NCBI RefSeq assembly: GCF_000497045.1
Contig: NW_015961989.1
Coordinates: 558,001 to 622,000 of the forward strand
Direction of reading: 5' to 3'
DNA from: Kalmanozyma brasiliensis GHG001
Taxonomy: Eukaryota; Basidiomycota; Ustilaginomycetes; Ustilaginales
Length of the DNA stretch: 64,000 bases
In this document: positions 51,201 through 59,830 of the stretch, one piece after another
How positions within the stretch are numbered: the first letter of the stretch is position 1
How the letters are laid out: each line of letters starts with the position of its first letter
The notes under the pieces: generated by a model
Seen by the model: the letters and a program-made list of their open reading frames with translations, nothing else
Told to the model about the DNA's origin: nothing
Databases searched by the model: none
Position numbers and translations under genes: made by a program

Positions 51201-52562
51201 TTCGACGGCGGTGCCCATCAGAGCAGGATGGCGCGACATGAACAGGATGCGACCGGCGGGTGCAAGCGCAATTTCGCAGATGGTGAGCACATTGTCGAGC
51301 GATAGGGTCTTGAAGAGCGGCCACATGGAAAAGTCGATGCCGAGCAGCCCTGCGTTCCAGTCGATTGCTCCGGGAAAGGTGCAAACGAAAGAGACGTCCT
51401 CGTCTGGCGACTGCAAACGGAAAGTCTCGCCGATGCGGGGCGCGCGATGGCGGAGGACAGCAGCCATGAGCTTGTTGTGCATCTCGATATTACGGCTGTA
51501 CTTGAACCAGGCGGCTTTGTTCCAGTCGCCGAGCAGGTTGTAGATCGGGTATCGGGAGACGATGCAAATGGCGTAGGGCATGAAGAAGGCGTTGTTGTCC
51601 GGGACCAGAGAGTGACCTAGAGCGCTGACGCCTTCGTAGTCGTCTTCGATGTCTTCGCCTTGATTGCTGACGCTCCTGCTCATGGTGCCGCTGCGATTAT
51701 GTGCGCGCGATTTGGCGAGTCGACCGAGCTCCTTCTTGATTGCCTTTGCACGCTTCTCGTCAGCAGCACTCCAAACAGTCAAGACCGAGCCGTAGAAAGT
51801 AGCCACGCTCGGAGTGTCGTCGCCGGCGTTTCCAGTGCTGGCATTGGCTTTCCTTGCGTCGGTGGAGGGACGAACAGCTCCATTTGATGTGGATGACTTG
51901 ACGGTGGGGACGCTGAAAGAGAAGGTGTGAGACGTGGACGAAGGAGGAAAGTTGATGGGACCGGACGAGATCTCGATCTCGCGGGTAAAGGAGAGCTTAA
52001 GCGCCTTTGCGAGAACGCGGGACGTCTCAGCACGCTCGACACCCCCACGACCATCGGCCATTTCGATAAACTTGGGATTCGAGCCCCCCTTCTTATCGGA
52101 ACCCCACGCGTTGCCGTTCCTCTTTTCGGCACCACTGGTGGGAGAAAGGGGCGATCGGAGGCCATCTTCGACGGGGTTGAGGGGTGGACAGATGGAGCAG
52201 CCGAGCACTTCTGGCCTCCAGAAGCGCCCTACTGCGCCTTCCATATGATGAACGCCATTGGTGCAGTCCTCTTCGGCCAGCGTCCATACGGCAGGGTCCT
52301 TGGGAAGACCAAAGACGGCGTAGAGTTGTGCGATGTTGTTGCCATCGGTGGATTTGGACGTCGAGACGCTAGCTGTACGCTCCCTGGTGGAACGAGGACC
52401 AGGGGTGCTGAGGAACTGGCGGCGATCACTCTTTGGCGTGCGAGCTCCCGATCTGCCATCCGCGCTCTTGATGGAAAGGTTGGAGAAGGAGAATCTGCCT
52501 GCCAATCCACCGACTCGGCTAGGTGGCCTGCTGGGCCCAGCGTTGTCGGTCGCGCTCGGCAT
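48294..52562 (-). CDS. DENN-domain protein continuous with an EFM7-type methyltransferase
   Basis: One uninterrupted 1422-codon frame from an ATG at 52562. Residues about 75-650 form a DENN module (IAQLYAVFGLPKDPAVW; FFMPYAICIVSRYPIYNLLG; the central LSLDNVLTICEIALAPAGRI and FMSRHPALMG). A coiled coil follows (about 655-790), then a disordered linker with an Ala-rich stretch. Residues about 1164-1422 are a seven-beta-strand methyltransferase of the Nnt1/EFM7 type: MFEEPDDFRPKTPPP, LVGNHPLWGHLAWNASFILS, VLELGAAAGLPSIVCNW, VVATDYPDKDLIDNL and FFTHHRPHLAYKDMQFFDMA. DENN modules are Rab exchange factors; yeast EFM7 methylates the N-terminal region of eEF1A. An ATG at 49163 could start a separate 289-residue EFM7, close to its family length. 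Confidence 0.88.
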   Translation of the reverse strand: MPSATDNAGPSRPPSRVGGLAGRFSFSNLSIKSADGRSGARTPKSDRRQFLSTPGPRSTRERTASVSTSKSTDGNNIAQLYAVFGLPKDPAVWTLAEEDCTNGVHHMEGAVGRFWRPEVLGCSICPPLNPVEDGLRSPLSPTSGAEKRNGNAWGSDKKGGSNPKFIEMADGRGGVERAETSRVLAKALKLSFTREIEISSGPINFPPSSTSHTFSFSVPTVKSSTSNGAVRPSTDARKANASTGNAGDDTPSVATFYGSVLTVWSAADEKRAKAIKKELGRLAKSRAHNRSGTMSRSVSNQGEDIEDDYEGVSALGHSLVPDNNAFFMPYAICIVSRYPIYNLLGDWNKAAWFKYSRNIEMHNKLMAAVLRHRAPRIGETFRLQSPDEDVSFVCTFPGAIDWNAGLLGIDFSMWPLFKTLSLDNVLTICEIALAPAGRILFMSRHPALMGTAVETIKYLVELCGWKGVAHQNCHARDVRIYLEDPGSWLIAINTELRSIIKPAKEVCVVDLDINFVKCPRPPLKAPSKGAARDRKRRKLIAALGFSFGDNAIPREYVEAFPSGRFRPLSKVESSSRDVPYECLDTPSWWDQRAVVSAFDQVLLEGTKPSFLKKVLRGRAEKQAAVSETELAAVLVLRKRASAFVDARDGLENKIGRLNKRLAFLMSEGEMWRQQFDKIQQLVDRLTREAGDLRAKLDKERRESRRLTSTLQQRDMEFVQAQIQLTDTEKAREKAQAELLRMRTAMDNLESEREAMMDEIRNVLSTNGADDFDMSSLNNLQSMTQNFGRIDSPAPSDASHNTEMHILKSRALAEQRISMGQPRNNTQLRKSSVAASTDIHANGAFSTGHAASSSNHFPDEQMNAEIQTRTTAVTDQIAKIQQQLESTLTQLEGRRSVTFERERDRRRLSSSSIGSYGWDRGPPSSIGHQNAVASSIGHGHAFESNNPRDDDNPIEEVETVDTERPGMLPRRQRVASSTGHGTSAGVNHLSRAPPPFLTPKSPARKQRELAPAPDSAANIETSPIKANGDTTALPSESRSEAEPVNFTEASSSAAVPAVAGAAIATGAAAAIAGAAASPATVNKDLQDKSGEDAPESANGAPANGASVNGEAATADVNREKPMPDVPADQGEDTSMSKKLDELEKETNGNDVDGEDGDETDGALNMFEEPDDFRPKTPPPTVTYYEFPGTSSKVTLNLVGNHPLWGHLAWNASFILSDFICAHALTLTKGKRVLELGAAAGLPSIVCNWASASHVVATDYPDKDLIDNLTKNVVLNCQDESSPLRGPGKSFVEGYIWGRDASPLLSKLTDASGKPGKFDLILLSDLVFNHQAHPALLETCEACLADAPAGEDLEGRMTTPCVLVFFTHHRPHLAYKDMQFFDMAEVKGWRFEKLGEWFREPMFPEDPGDEVVRSTIHGFRLWRA

Positions 52563-53747
52563 CGACGACCGAAGCTAGGAGCGAGACTTGCGATGTGGTC
52601 GTTGCGGGGGAAAACGTTGAGCCTACTCGAAGAGGAGGGCGAAGCGGGACTCGACCTCGAAAGGCGGTGGAGACGCTAGTGGAGGATCGTGCTTGAATGA
52701 TTTGAGTTTAGGCGTAGCTCGATTGCAGGCTTCGTGGAACGATGTTGCTGCTAGGTTGATGGTGGTGACGAGACGAGAAGCGAGGATCCATCCGCTGCCT
52801 TCTGTAGGGTGACGATCCAATAGAGTAGCACGACCAGATTTTGTGACTTGAGAGAAGAATAGGCAGACTGCATCACAGGGTACGGGTACGCTCAACGCGG
52901 GAAGCACGGAAAAAAGGTGATAAAGTGCAGCTGAGATCCACCTGTCCTTTATCCGAGCAGAAACAATGGAGAGGGCGCAGCCGCAGCAGCAGCAGCAAGG
53001 CGCCGCACTAAACGCACACACGATACCCGTCTCTTTGGCTGTTCTAGATGCAAGGCTACGGCCATTGCGATGCGTTTGGACAGCTGCTCGACTCAATGCA
53101 GCTGGCCAAATGGATTGCTTCAAGCGGATTTGTGACCGAGCCATGCTTCCAATGTGTTTCAGATATGGACACCTCGGCCTTGTTGCGTCATAATCATGCT
53201 CTCAAGTGGCTGCCGATGTCTCAGAAGCCTTTGCATTCGCTTTGATAGGCAAGCGTAGCTACATCGCATAAGCGCCGAGCACCTTGGCGCTGTACTATTG
53301 CAGATCTTCTAGTCTCAATCGATGCTACGCCGTCCAGATTCCATGTGCTCATCGGGAGGGTTCTTCTTGATAGTGAGCAATAGGCTCAAGTGCCAGTGGG
53401 CATTTTTCTAATATGTTACGTCGAGACCAAGCACAGCGGATTGAATTTTCGCTTCTCATTGAAATACTTGCTTAGTCAGCACCTGCGTATGCAGGTCCCA
53501 TAAAGTCGCGGAAAATTTTGGGCGTTGGCGGAACTGAGCCAAAATTGTCAATCTTCCTGACCTTGAACCCTCTCCTCACCATCAAGCTATTCGCTATCCG
53601 CTCATCCCCACACTCCTTTCCTACGGCATCACCTTCATGACAGCACACCGATAGACGACCAAAGTCTCTTTACAGCACCAGTCAGCGGTCTGCCCTCGGA
53701 TCTCGATCCCTGCACCGAAGCGGTCATCGGCCTCCTTTCCGCACATC
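52563..53747. promoter_or_regulatory. Divergent region between the DENN-EFM7 gene and MPP10
   Basis: 1.2 kb with no recognisable gene; a short CAG run is near 52983-52998. About 200-240 bp before the MPP10 start are GGAAAATTTTGGGCG (53510-53524) and CCAAAATTG (53539-53547), resembling the rRNA-processing element of yeast ribosome-biogenesis genes and the RPL38/RPS14 sites. Confidence 0.5.
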
Positions 53748-56672
53748 ATGCCGCCCTCGCCGCGCAAGAGCCCAAGGGCCTCAGCTGCCACTGCCACCAG
53801 CAAGACTGTTACAGATACGCTCGACGCATCGCTACCACATCTGAGCAAGGCGCAAGAGCTTGCAGAGCTCATCGCTAGCCAACCCGAGCGACTTGCTGAC
53901 GGTGATGCTTCCCTCACCCAGCTCTCGACCCAAGCGCTCAAACAGATCTTCGACTACTCCGTACAATCCGAGCACGACTCTGTTCCATTCATCAGCGCCT
54001 TCATCGAGACCGTCACACCAAAAGCTGAGCTTCTTGCGCAAAGAGCCTCTCGCTCGGGCGCAAAGCGAAAGCGCGGCAAGAATGGTGTGGCTCCTCCGCC
54101 GCTCTTTGAGGGCACTCCGCTCGACGAGCTTGTCACCGATGGCATGGACTCACGGCAGCTCTGGGAACAAGTGGACTTGAAAGCAGCCAAGATGTACGGC
54201 GTCATCGAGCGCTACTTTGCTCAAGGTCTCCTTGGCGATGAGGAGAACGACGACGAAGACGAGGAGGAGGCGAGTAGCAGCAAAGCTGGTCCTTCGCGCT
54301 CGCGTCCTCGTCCCAAGTACGATGATGAGGACGACGACGACATGTCAGAAGAGGACGACGATATGTCTGGCGACTTTGACGAGGACGATGAAGACGGCGA
54401 CATGGACTCGGAAGAGCAAATCAACCAGTTCAGTCAGCTCAGCGACGCAGATCTTCGAGCTCTCGGCATCGACCCAGCCCAACGTGAAGAGATCCTAGCA
54501 AGGCTAGCTCTCAACGACGATGAAGCCGACGAGTCCGACGAGGCAGGCGAAGGCTATCCGGGAGCCTCCGATGTCAGTGACGGCGATCCGTCCGAAATCT
54601 TCTACGAGCCTCTCAAGACGGAGGCCGAACAGCTCCAGCGCAAAGAGGAGGAGGAGATGGGAACACTGCCGCGTCTGCGTTCTCAAGTCGGCGATGATGA
54701 TGACGAGGTTGACGAAGACGACGAAGATGAGGAGGCGGAAGAGTCAGAAGACGATGAGGAGGATACCGCATCGACGCCATCGGGCAAGAACAGCGCAGGC
54801 ATCCCCAAGTCGCTTCTCGCAGACCTCGATCGACCGGGCAAGGCATCACAGCGTTCCACCAAGCGACATCCCACACTCGACGACGACTTCTTCTCGATAG
54901 ACGACCTCAATCGTCAGCTTGACGAGCAGGACGCGCAAGAGGGAGCCGACCCCGTCGACGACAACGATGACGACGATATCGCAGATCAGGTCGACTTCTT
55001 CAAGCCTCTCGACGAAGCCGAAGGCCTCGACGAAGAAGACGAGGAGGTGGACGCAGAGCAAGAGGCTGGTCTTACCGACGCCTCCGACGCTCATTACGCC
55101 GACTTCTTCTTGCCGCCCACCAAAGCGGCCAGGTTCAACAAGAAATTCGGAAAGAGAAAAGCATCGGCCAGATTCGCAAACGAAGACGCAGCGGGTGACC
55201 GTGTCAGCGAGGACGAGTCGGAAAACGACGAAGAGCCGTCTCCGAGCAAAGCGCCGGTCCGCGTCTACGAAGAGCCCGATCGCAAACGATCCATCCGCTT
55301 CAACGACACCATCGAGTATCGTCGTATCAAGCCGCGTCACAAGAGCTCCTTCGCCGAGATGATGGAGAAGCTCGGCGCCTCCCCTGACGACTACGATGAG
55401 GACATGGACGAAGACGAGGATGAGGAAGATGGTGACGAGGAGAGTGAGGACGATGACATGGACATGGACGAGGTCGAGTCGGAAACTTCCTCGGTTGGTC
55501 GCCATGGCAGCGATGATGAGGAGGATGACGATGAGGAGGAGGACGACGACACTGACGATCAGAATCCAGACGAAGAAGCTCAGGACGAGGAGGAGGAAGA
55601 CGAGGATAACGCGGATGACGGTGTCAACACAGCCCGCCGCGTTGTCGGCGATCTTTTCGCGGACAGCGACGACGAGGCCGATGCGCAGGAGAAGCTCTCG
55701 ACGCACGAAAAGCGTGTCGCTGCCCTCAAAGAGGAAATCGCTCGTCTCGAGGACGAGAATGTCGCCAAGAAGGACTGGACCTTAATGGGAGAAGCTGGCT
55801 CTCGCGTTCGTCCACAAGACAGCCTCCTCGAGCAAGACCTCGAATTCGAGCGTGCCGCCAAAGTCACCCCGCAAGTGACGGAGGAAATGACGGAATCCAT
55901 CGAGGACCTCATCAAGCGTCGCATCCTCGACCGCAACTTTGACGATGTCATCCGTCGACGCGAGATGGAAGCTCTTCCCTTCCTCCCCTCGCGTCTTCTC
56001 GAGCTGTCCGACAGCAAGAGCGCCAAGAGTCTGGCCGAGCTGTATGAGGAAGAGTACCAAGCAGCTCGCGGGACCGAGGGCGAGGACGGCGCTCCTGTCG
56101 CTGAAGCGGACGCCAAACTGGCCAAGGAGCACGAGGAGATCACCACGCTCTACGACGACATTTTCAACAAGCTCGATGCGCTCTCCAACGCGCACTTTAC
56201 GCCCAAGGCGCCGAAAGCGACGATCCAGACGCTCACCAACGCGCCTTCGGTATCCATCGAGTCGGCGCTGCCCGCGACGGCGTCGACGAGCACGATGCTT
56301 GCGCCGGAGGAGGTGTACGAGCGCCCACGCCACAGCGGTGCCATGGACGGCGCCAAATCCGAGATGACTCCCGAGGAAAAGCAACGCTTGCACAACAAGC
56401 TTCGCCAGGAGAAGCGACAGCGCAACGAGAAGATTCAGGACACGCGCAAGGCGCTGGAGCAATCCGGGCTGGTGCGGGCCAAGAAGGTCAACGACCGAGA
56501 GGAGAAGCAGCAGGCGCTCAAGAAGCTCGTTGGAAACAGGGGTGTGTCGGTCATCGGCAAGGAGGCCAACGCTGCCGGGGCTGGGACAGGGAAGAACGCG
56601 AAGAACAAGGGCAAGGCCAACGGTGCAAATGGTGCCGCCAAGCCGACTACCGCCAACCAGTTCAAGCTGTGA
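53748..56672 (+). CDS. MPP10: U3 snoRNP protein MPP10
   Basis: A 974-residue intronless, very acidic protein. Near the N terminus is the family block PLDELVTDGMDSRQLWEQVD (about 125-145). Long Asp/Glu runs alternate with conserved patches: DDDFFSIDDLNRQLDEQD, YADFFLPPTKAARFNKKFGK, and the C-terminal MPP10 core LEQDLEFERAAKVTPQVTEE, LIKRRILDRNFDDVIRRREM, SLAELYEEEYQAAR. A basic tail follows. Mpp10 acts in the nucleolus with Imp3 and Imp4 in the small-subunit processome, joining U3 snoRNA to pre-18S rRNA for cleavage. It is longer than yeast Mpp10 (593), mainly through extra acidic insertions. It converges with COQ3. Confidence 0.95.
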   Translation: MPPSPRKSPRASAATATSKTVTDTLDASLPHLSKAQELAELIASQPERLADGDASLTQLSTQALKQIFDYSVQSEHDSVPFISAFIETVTPKAELLAQRASRSGAKRKRGKNGVAPPPLFEGTPLDELVTDGMDSRQLWEQVDLKAAKMYGVIERYFAQGLLGDEENDDEDEEEASSSKAGPSRSRPRPKYDDEDDDDMSEEDDDMSGDFDEDDEDGDMDSEEQINQFSQLSDADLRALGIDPAQREEILARLALNDDEADESDEAGEGYPGASDVSDGDPSEIFYEPLKTEAEQLQRKEEEEMGTLPRLRSQVGDDDDEVDEDDEDEEAEESEDDEEDTASTPSGKNSAGIPKSLLADLDRPGKASQRSTKRHPTLDDDFFSIDDLNRQLDEQDAQEGADPVDDNDDDDIADQVDFFKPLDEAEGLDEEDEEVDAEQEAGLTDASDAHYADFFLPPTKAARFNKKFGKRKASARFANEDAAGDRVSEDESENDEEPSPSKAPVRVYEEPDRKRSIRFNDTIEYRRIKPRHKSSFAEMMEKLGASPDDYDEDMDEDEDEEDGDEESEDDDMDMDEVESETSSVGRHGSDDEEDDDEEEDDDTDDQNPDEEAQDEEEEDEDNADDGVNTARRVVGDLFADSDDEADAQEKLSTHEKRVAALKEEIARLEDENVAKKDWTLMGEAGSRVRPQDSLLEQDLEFERAAKVTPQVTEEMTESIEDLIKRRILDRNFDDVIRRREMEALPFLPSRLLELSDSKSAKSLAELYEEEYQAARGTEGEDGAPVAEADAKLAKEHEEITTLYDDIFNKLDALSNAHFTPKAPKATIQTLTNAPSVSIESALPATASTSTMLAPEEVYERPRHSGAMDGAKSEMTPEEKQRLHNKLRQEKRQRNEKIQDTRKALEQSGLVRAKKVNDREEKQQALKKLVGNRGVSVIGKEANAAGAGTGKNAKNKGKANGANGAAKPTTANQFKL

Positions 56673-56814
56673 GATTGCTGCTTCTTTCCGGTCCGATCGC
56701 CTTGTTGTCGTATCGTCACTATCCCATCTGCAATATCATCCAAGACACTCGCTTGCATCACATCACACAGGGCAAACGATGAATGGCGAAATGAATTTAA
56801 TTCACCTCGTTGAA

Positions 56815-57996
56815 TCAAGGCTCCATGGGCTTCCTAGCCCAGAAGAAGTAGTTGCACTCCTGTGTGCCGGGCAAACTGGTCCCTGACCTGGCCAACGACC
56901 AAGTTCCCTTCCAGGGCAAATACGCCGTGCCCCTCACCTCAAAATGCATCCTTTGGGGCAACTCCGTTCCGTGGGCATACCACTTTCGATCCTCCATGAA
57001 AAAGTCGACGAGCTCTTTGGGGTTGATGTACTGGCTATGGGTATGCGTACCCGGCGTTACGAGTCGGAGGACGTCTTCGGCCATGAAGATGGTCAGAAAC
57101 CACGAGAGGGGTGTGCGGGCGATGGTGGACATGAACAGGTGGCCGCCGGGTTTGACCAGCCGATCGAGACTGCGGAGGAAATCGGCGGGTCCGTTGACGT
57201 GCTCCAGCACCTCCATGGCGCAGACGATGTCGAAGGTGCGGTTTTGGGCGACGAGGTCTTCCGCGGTCGTGTGCAAGTAGGTCAGGGCAGGGCCGCCGAG
57301 CGAGTGTTCGCGGGAGAGGAGCGGATCGCGCGCAGCATGCGTGGTGGCAATGCCGATATTGCTCGCGCTCGCATCGACACCAGTGGTGCGCGCACCGAGT
57401 CGAGCGAGCGATTCCGAGAGAAGGCCGCCACCACAGCCAATGTCGGCCACATCGAGACCGCGCAGGAACTGGGTTGTACCGAGGTTCTCGAGCGGGCTCC
57501 GCGCTTGTGTTGATGTTGGGGGTGATGAGTTGGACGAGGCTGCGGTGGCGGATCTGCGAGCTTCGACTTGCTGTTTGGCTAGCTCGTAGCCCCATACTTC
57601 GTCAAGCTTTTCGCGGAGGAATTGAATACGAGCAGGGTTCATCGCATGCAGCAGACCGAACTCGCCATGCTCATCCCACCATTTGGACGACAGCCGGCTG
57701 AAGTGCTCGATCTCGGATGCATGCACTGACGAGTTGCTGGTTTGTGTTGGTCCAGAGGGTGAAGAGAACGGTGGCGAGTCGAGTCTGAGTTTTGACGACG
57801 AAGCGAAGGACCGCAGCGACTGCGAGGATGACCTGGTAAGAGGCAAGATTCGAACAGAGAAGCAAGGCGTCTCAGCATCCATTGTATCTAGGCTCAAGAG
57901 GGGCGAGGTCTCCAATGCAACTCACTGGCAGACCGAGGCAGCGCTGGAGCGCGATAGCAGGCGGCCAGTTGAGCGGGCGCTCGTCGAAGCGATCAT
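56815..57996 (-). CDS. COQ3: COQ3 ubiquinone biosynthesis O-methyltransferase, two exons
   Basis: Exon 1 (57996-57926) starts MIASTSARSTGRLLSRSSAA, an Arg/Ser-rich mitochondrial presequence. A 93-nt intron (57925-57833; donor GTGAGT, acceptor TACCAG) leads in phase to exon 2 (57832-56815). The product is 362 residues. The longest unspliced frame would begin inside the intron. Family blocks: HFSRLSSKWWDEHGEFGLLH, MNPARIQFLRE, the SAM-binding VADIGCGGGLLSESLARLGA and GVDAS, CAMEVLEHV, and PGGHLFMSTIARTPLSWFL. Coq3 performs both O-methylations of coenzyme Q synthesis on the matrix side of the inner mitochondrial membrane. A Ser/Ala-rich insert lies before the SAM motif. The gene is divergent from the HIT-protein gene. 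Confidence 0.93.
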
Positions 57997-58618
57997 GTTT
58001 GGTATAGGACAGAGGAACGATTGCAAGCAGCAGAGAGGGGTATAATAGAAGTACAAGGAAGGAGAGAAAGGACTACAAGAATGCGAGGGAATGGTCTGCT
58101 GACTGCAATGCGGACAGAATGAGGAAAGATGAGGTCAGTCACAAGTCCTTCATCTGAGCAAATCTCGACCTTGAAGGGGGAAGTTGCTTGAATCAGATTA
58201 AGGGAGGATAATAGCGTAAAGGCCTCCACTGCTATCGGGTTTGTCGGCAAGGAAAATTGCTTTGTTACGACTGGTGCCAGGCAGAATCCAATCATCATTC
58301 GAAGCGGTGGTCGTTTGGGTCGAGATCAAGAGAAAAGAGAGCGAACTTACGTTTTGCGATGCTGTTGGTGGAAGGAAAGGGAGAAGCTCGAGATGCCTGA
58401 CCATGGATTTCTTCTTCGCGACGATTTTCTGACAGGACGAAAAGCTCTGACTGCGGTCTGCTGAGGGAATTCTCGCCCGAGTTAGGTGAGAGCACTCCAC
58501 ATGACGCTGCTTGGACCCTGTCCAGGAACGCTTGCCCAAGACCAACACTCGATCAGCATGGCTTCCGACACGCCCTCTCGCTGTTGACGACGCTGAAGGA
58601 GTGATTGAGCGACCGAAC
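57997..58618. promoter_or_regulatory. Divergent region between COQ3 and the HIT gene
   Basis: About 620 bp. The COQ3 side is strongly pyrimidine-rich on the minus strand, a normal leader. A consensus donor (GTAAGT, minus strand, about 58345-58350) and a possible acceptor (ATAGCAG near 58230) could frame an intron in the COQ3 leader. Confidence 0.4.
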
Positions 58619-59206
58619 ATGCCGTCGCTCTTCAACAGCTGCTTCGGGCGGAAAGAGGACCCACAGTCCGAGCTCCTGTCCTCCACAGACGGATACAGCG
58701 GATCGATGCCACCAGCAGGCAAACGCAAGGTCGACGACGTCAACCCGGCCAAATGTATCTTCTGCAACGTCTCACGCGATCGCTTCAACATCGTGCTCGA
58801 GGACGACAAGTACATCTGCTTCAGCGATCGCTCCCCGGCCGCTGCGGTTCACCTCCTCGTCATCCCACGCACGCACATTGCCAATGTGCAGAGCCTCACA
58901 TCACGGGACACCCAACTCGTTCGAGAGATGCAAGCAGTAGGAAACAAGGCCCTAGACAGACTTGCAGACGGATCCAGTCCTACGGAGCGAAGATTTGGAT
59001 TCCACATCCCTCCATTCCGCAGCGTCGATCATCTACATTTGCACTGCCTCCAGTTGCCATTCAGAAGCTCTCTGAAGAGCCTCAAATACCGCATCGCCAA
59101 GCCTTCGAGTCCGGACTACTACAAAGGCTGGTCATGGTTTGCCGAGTGGAAGCAAACGTGTGCTTTGCTGGATGCAGGGCGCAAAGTCAAGGTCTCCAGC
59201 TGCTAG
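58619..59206 (+). CDS. HIT-domain protein (HINT3-like)
   Basis: A 195-residue intronless protein; the ATG at 58619 is the first in the frame. The HIT domain spans about 43-150: CIFCN (Cys46, Cys49), KYICFSDRSPAAAVHLLVIP, RTHIANVQSL, and the nucleotide-binding triad VDHLHLHCLQLPF with His138, His140 and His142. The C-terminal extension FRSSLKSLKYRIAKPSSPDY and WSWFAEWKQT fits the HINT3/aprataxin-like branch rather than FHIT. Such proteins hydrolyse nucleoside phosphoramidates or adenylates. The N terminus MPSLFNSCFGRKEDP is unusually hydrophobic, with two cysteines, and might be lipid-modified; this is speculation. Confidence 0.9.
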   Translation: MPSLFNSCFGRKEDPQSELLSSTDGYSGSMPPAGKRKVDDVNPAKCIFCNVSRDRFNIVLEDDKYICFSDRSPAAAVHLLVIPRTHIANVQSLTSRDTQLVREMQAVGNKALDRLADGSSPTERRFGFHIPPFRSVDHLHLHCLQLPFRSSLKSLKYRIAKPSSPDYYKGWSWFAEWKQTCALLDAGRKVKVSSC

Positions 59207-59321
59207 ATGTCACAACAGATACCCCTTCAATGGCATTGATCCTAGACCGTATCTATCTTACAGTGAGGAAAAAGCAGTGCCGTAAAATAGGGTGTCAAAA
59301 AAGCATGACAGCCGCTTTCAA

Positions 59322-59329
59322 CAAAAAAA
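59322..59329 (-). terminator. RNA polymerase III terminator of tRNA-Thr
   Basis: A run of seven T on the minus strand begins three bases after the tRNA 3' end, the usual polymerase III stop. Confidence 0.9.
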
Positions 59330-59331
59330 GC

Positions 59332-59403
59332 TGCCTCCTAGCCGACTCGAACGACTGACCTCTTCATTACTAGTGAAGTGCTCTACCGCTGAGCTAAGGA
59401 GGC
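59332..59403 (-). tRNA. tRNA-Thr (anticodon AGT)
   Basis: A 72-nt gene without intron. The acceptor stem GCCTCCT pairs perfectly with AGGAGGC, discriminator A. D arm GCTC-AGCGGTA-GAGC; anticodon arm CTTCA-CTAGTAA-TGAAG, giving anticodon AGT (Thr, ACU/ACC after A-to-I editing). T arm AGTCG-TTCGAGT-CGGCT pairs with one G-T. A-box and B-box promoters (TAGCTCAGCGG; GTTCGAGTC) are internal. CCA is not encoded. Confidence 0.97.
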
Positions 59404-59830
59404 CTAGATACAGGGTTGAGCCCACATTGCATCCATCAACAGCCTTATTCCGGCTCATGAGCTGAAGACTCAGGCACCCATTCTGCTATGCCATCGCAGC
59501 CTGGGAGACTTTGATCTGTCCAGGACGGGTTGTGCGAGAATCAGGAATCACCATGTGAGGTGCACATTCATTCTATGTGGAAGCGGCTGAATGATGAGTA
59601 TGCGATCATGACCGCCGGCAATGGTCTTGCCAGAGAAGCCGAAGGCGAAAAAGATAGACTTAGTTGGACGCGAGCGAGCCTGTCGAACTAGATTTTCAGG
59701 CACAACGCAACGCACGATCCTCCACAAATGCGGCTAACCCTGACCACAGGCGTTGAAAGCTGAGTCCGCATACAACCACAACGTCTCATCCCACCATCAC
59801 CATCTCTCTCCTCTCCCATAGCATCTCAAG

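Larger units (their letters stand above)
59207..59830. other. Spacer with a tRNA gene
   Basis: Between the HIT-protein gene and the lipase gene. It holds the tRNA-Thr on the minus strand and the pyrimidine-rich lipase leader; nothing else is recognised. Confidence 0.6.

Noticed and set aside
52966..53193. Small 75-codon frame with poly-Gln start upstream of MPP10
   Set aside because: Composition comes from a CAG microsatellite; no conserved features, and other frames of similar size overlap it.
54846..55706. A 286-codon minus-strand frame that looks like a multi-pass membrane protein
   Set aside because: It is the complement of MPP10's Asp/Glu runs: GAC/GAG codons read backwards become Val/Leu codons, giving false hydrophobic segments.
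57833..57915. COQ3 start inside METSPLLSLDTMD
   Set aside because: This segment is the intron: consensus donor and acceptor flank it, and removing it restores a mitochondrial presequence in phase.
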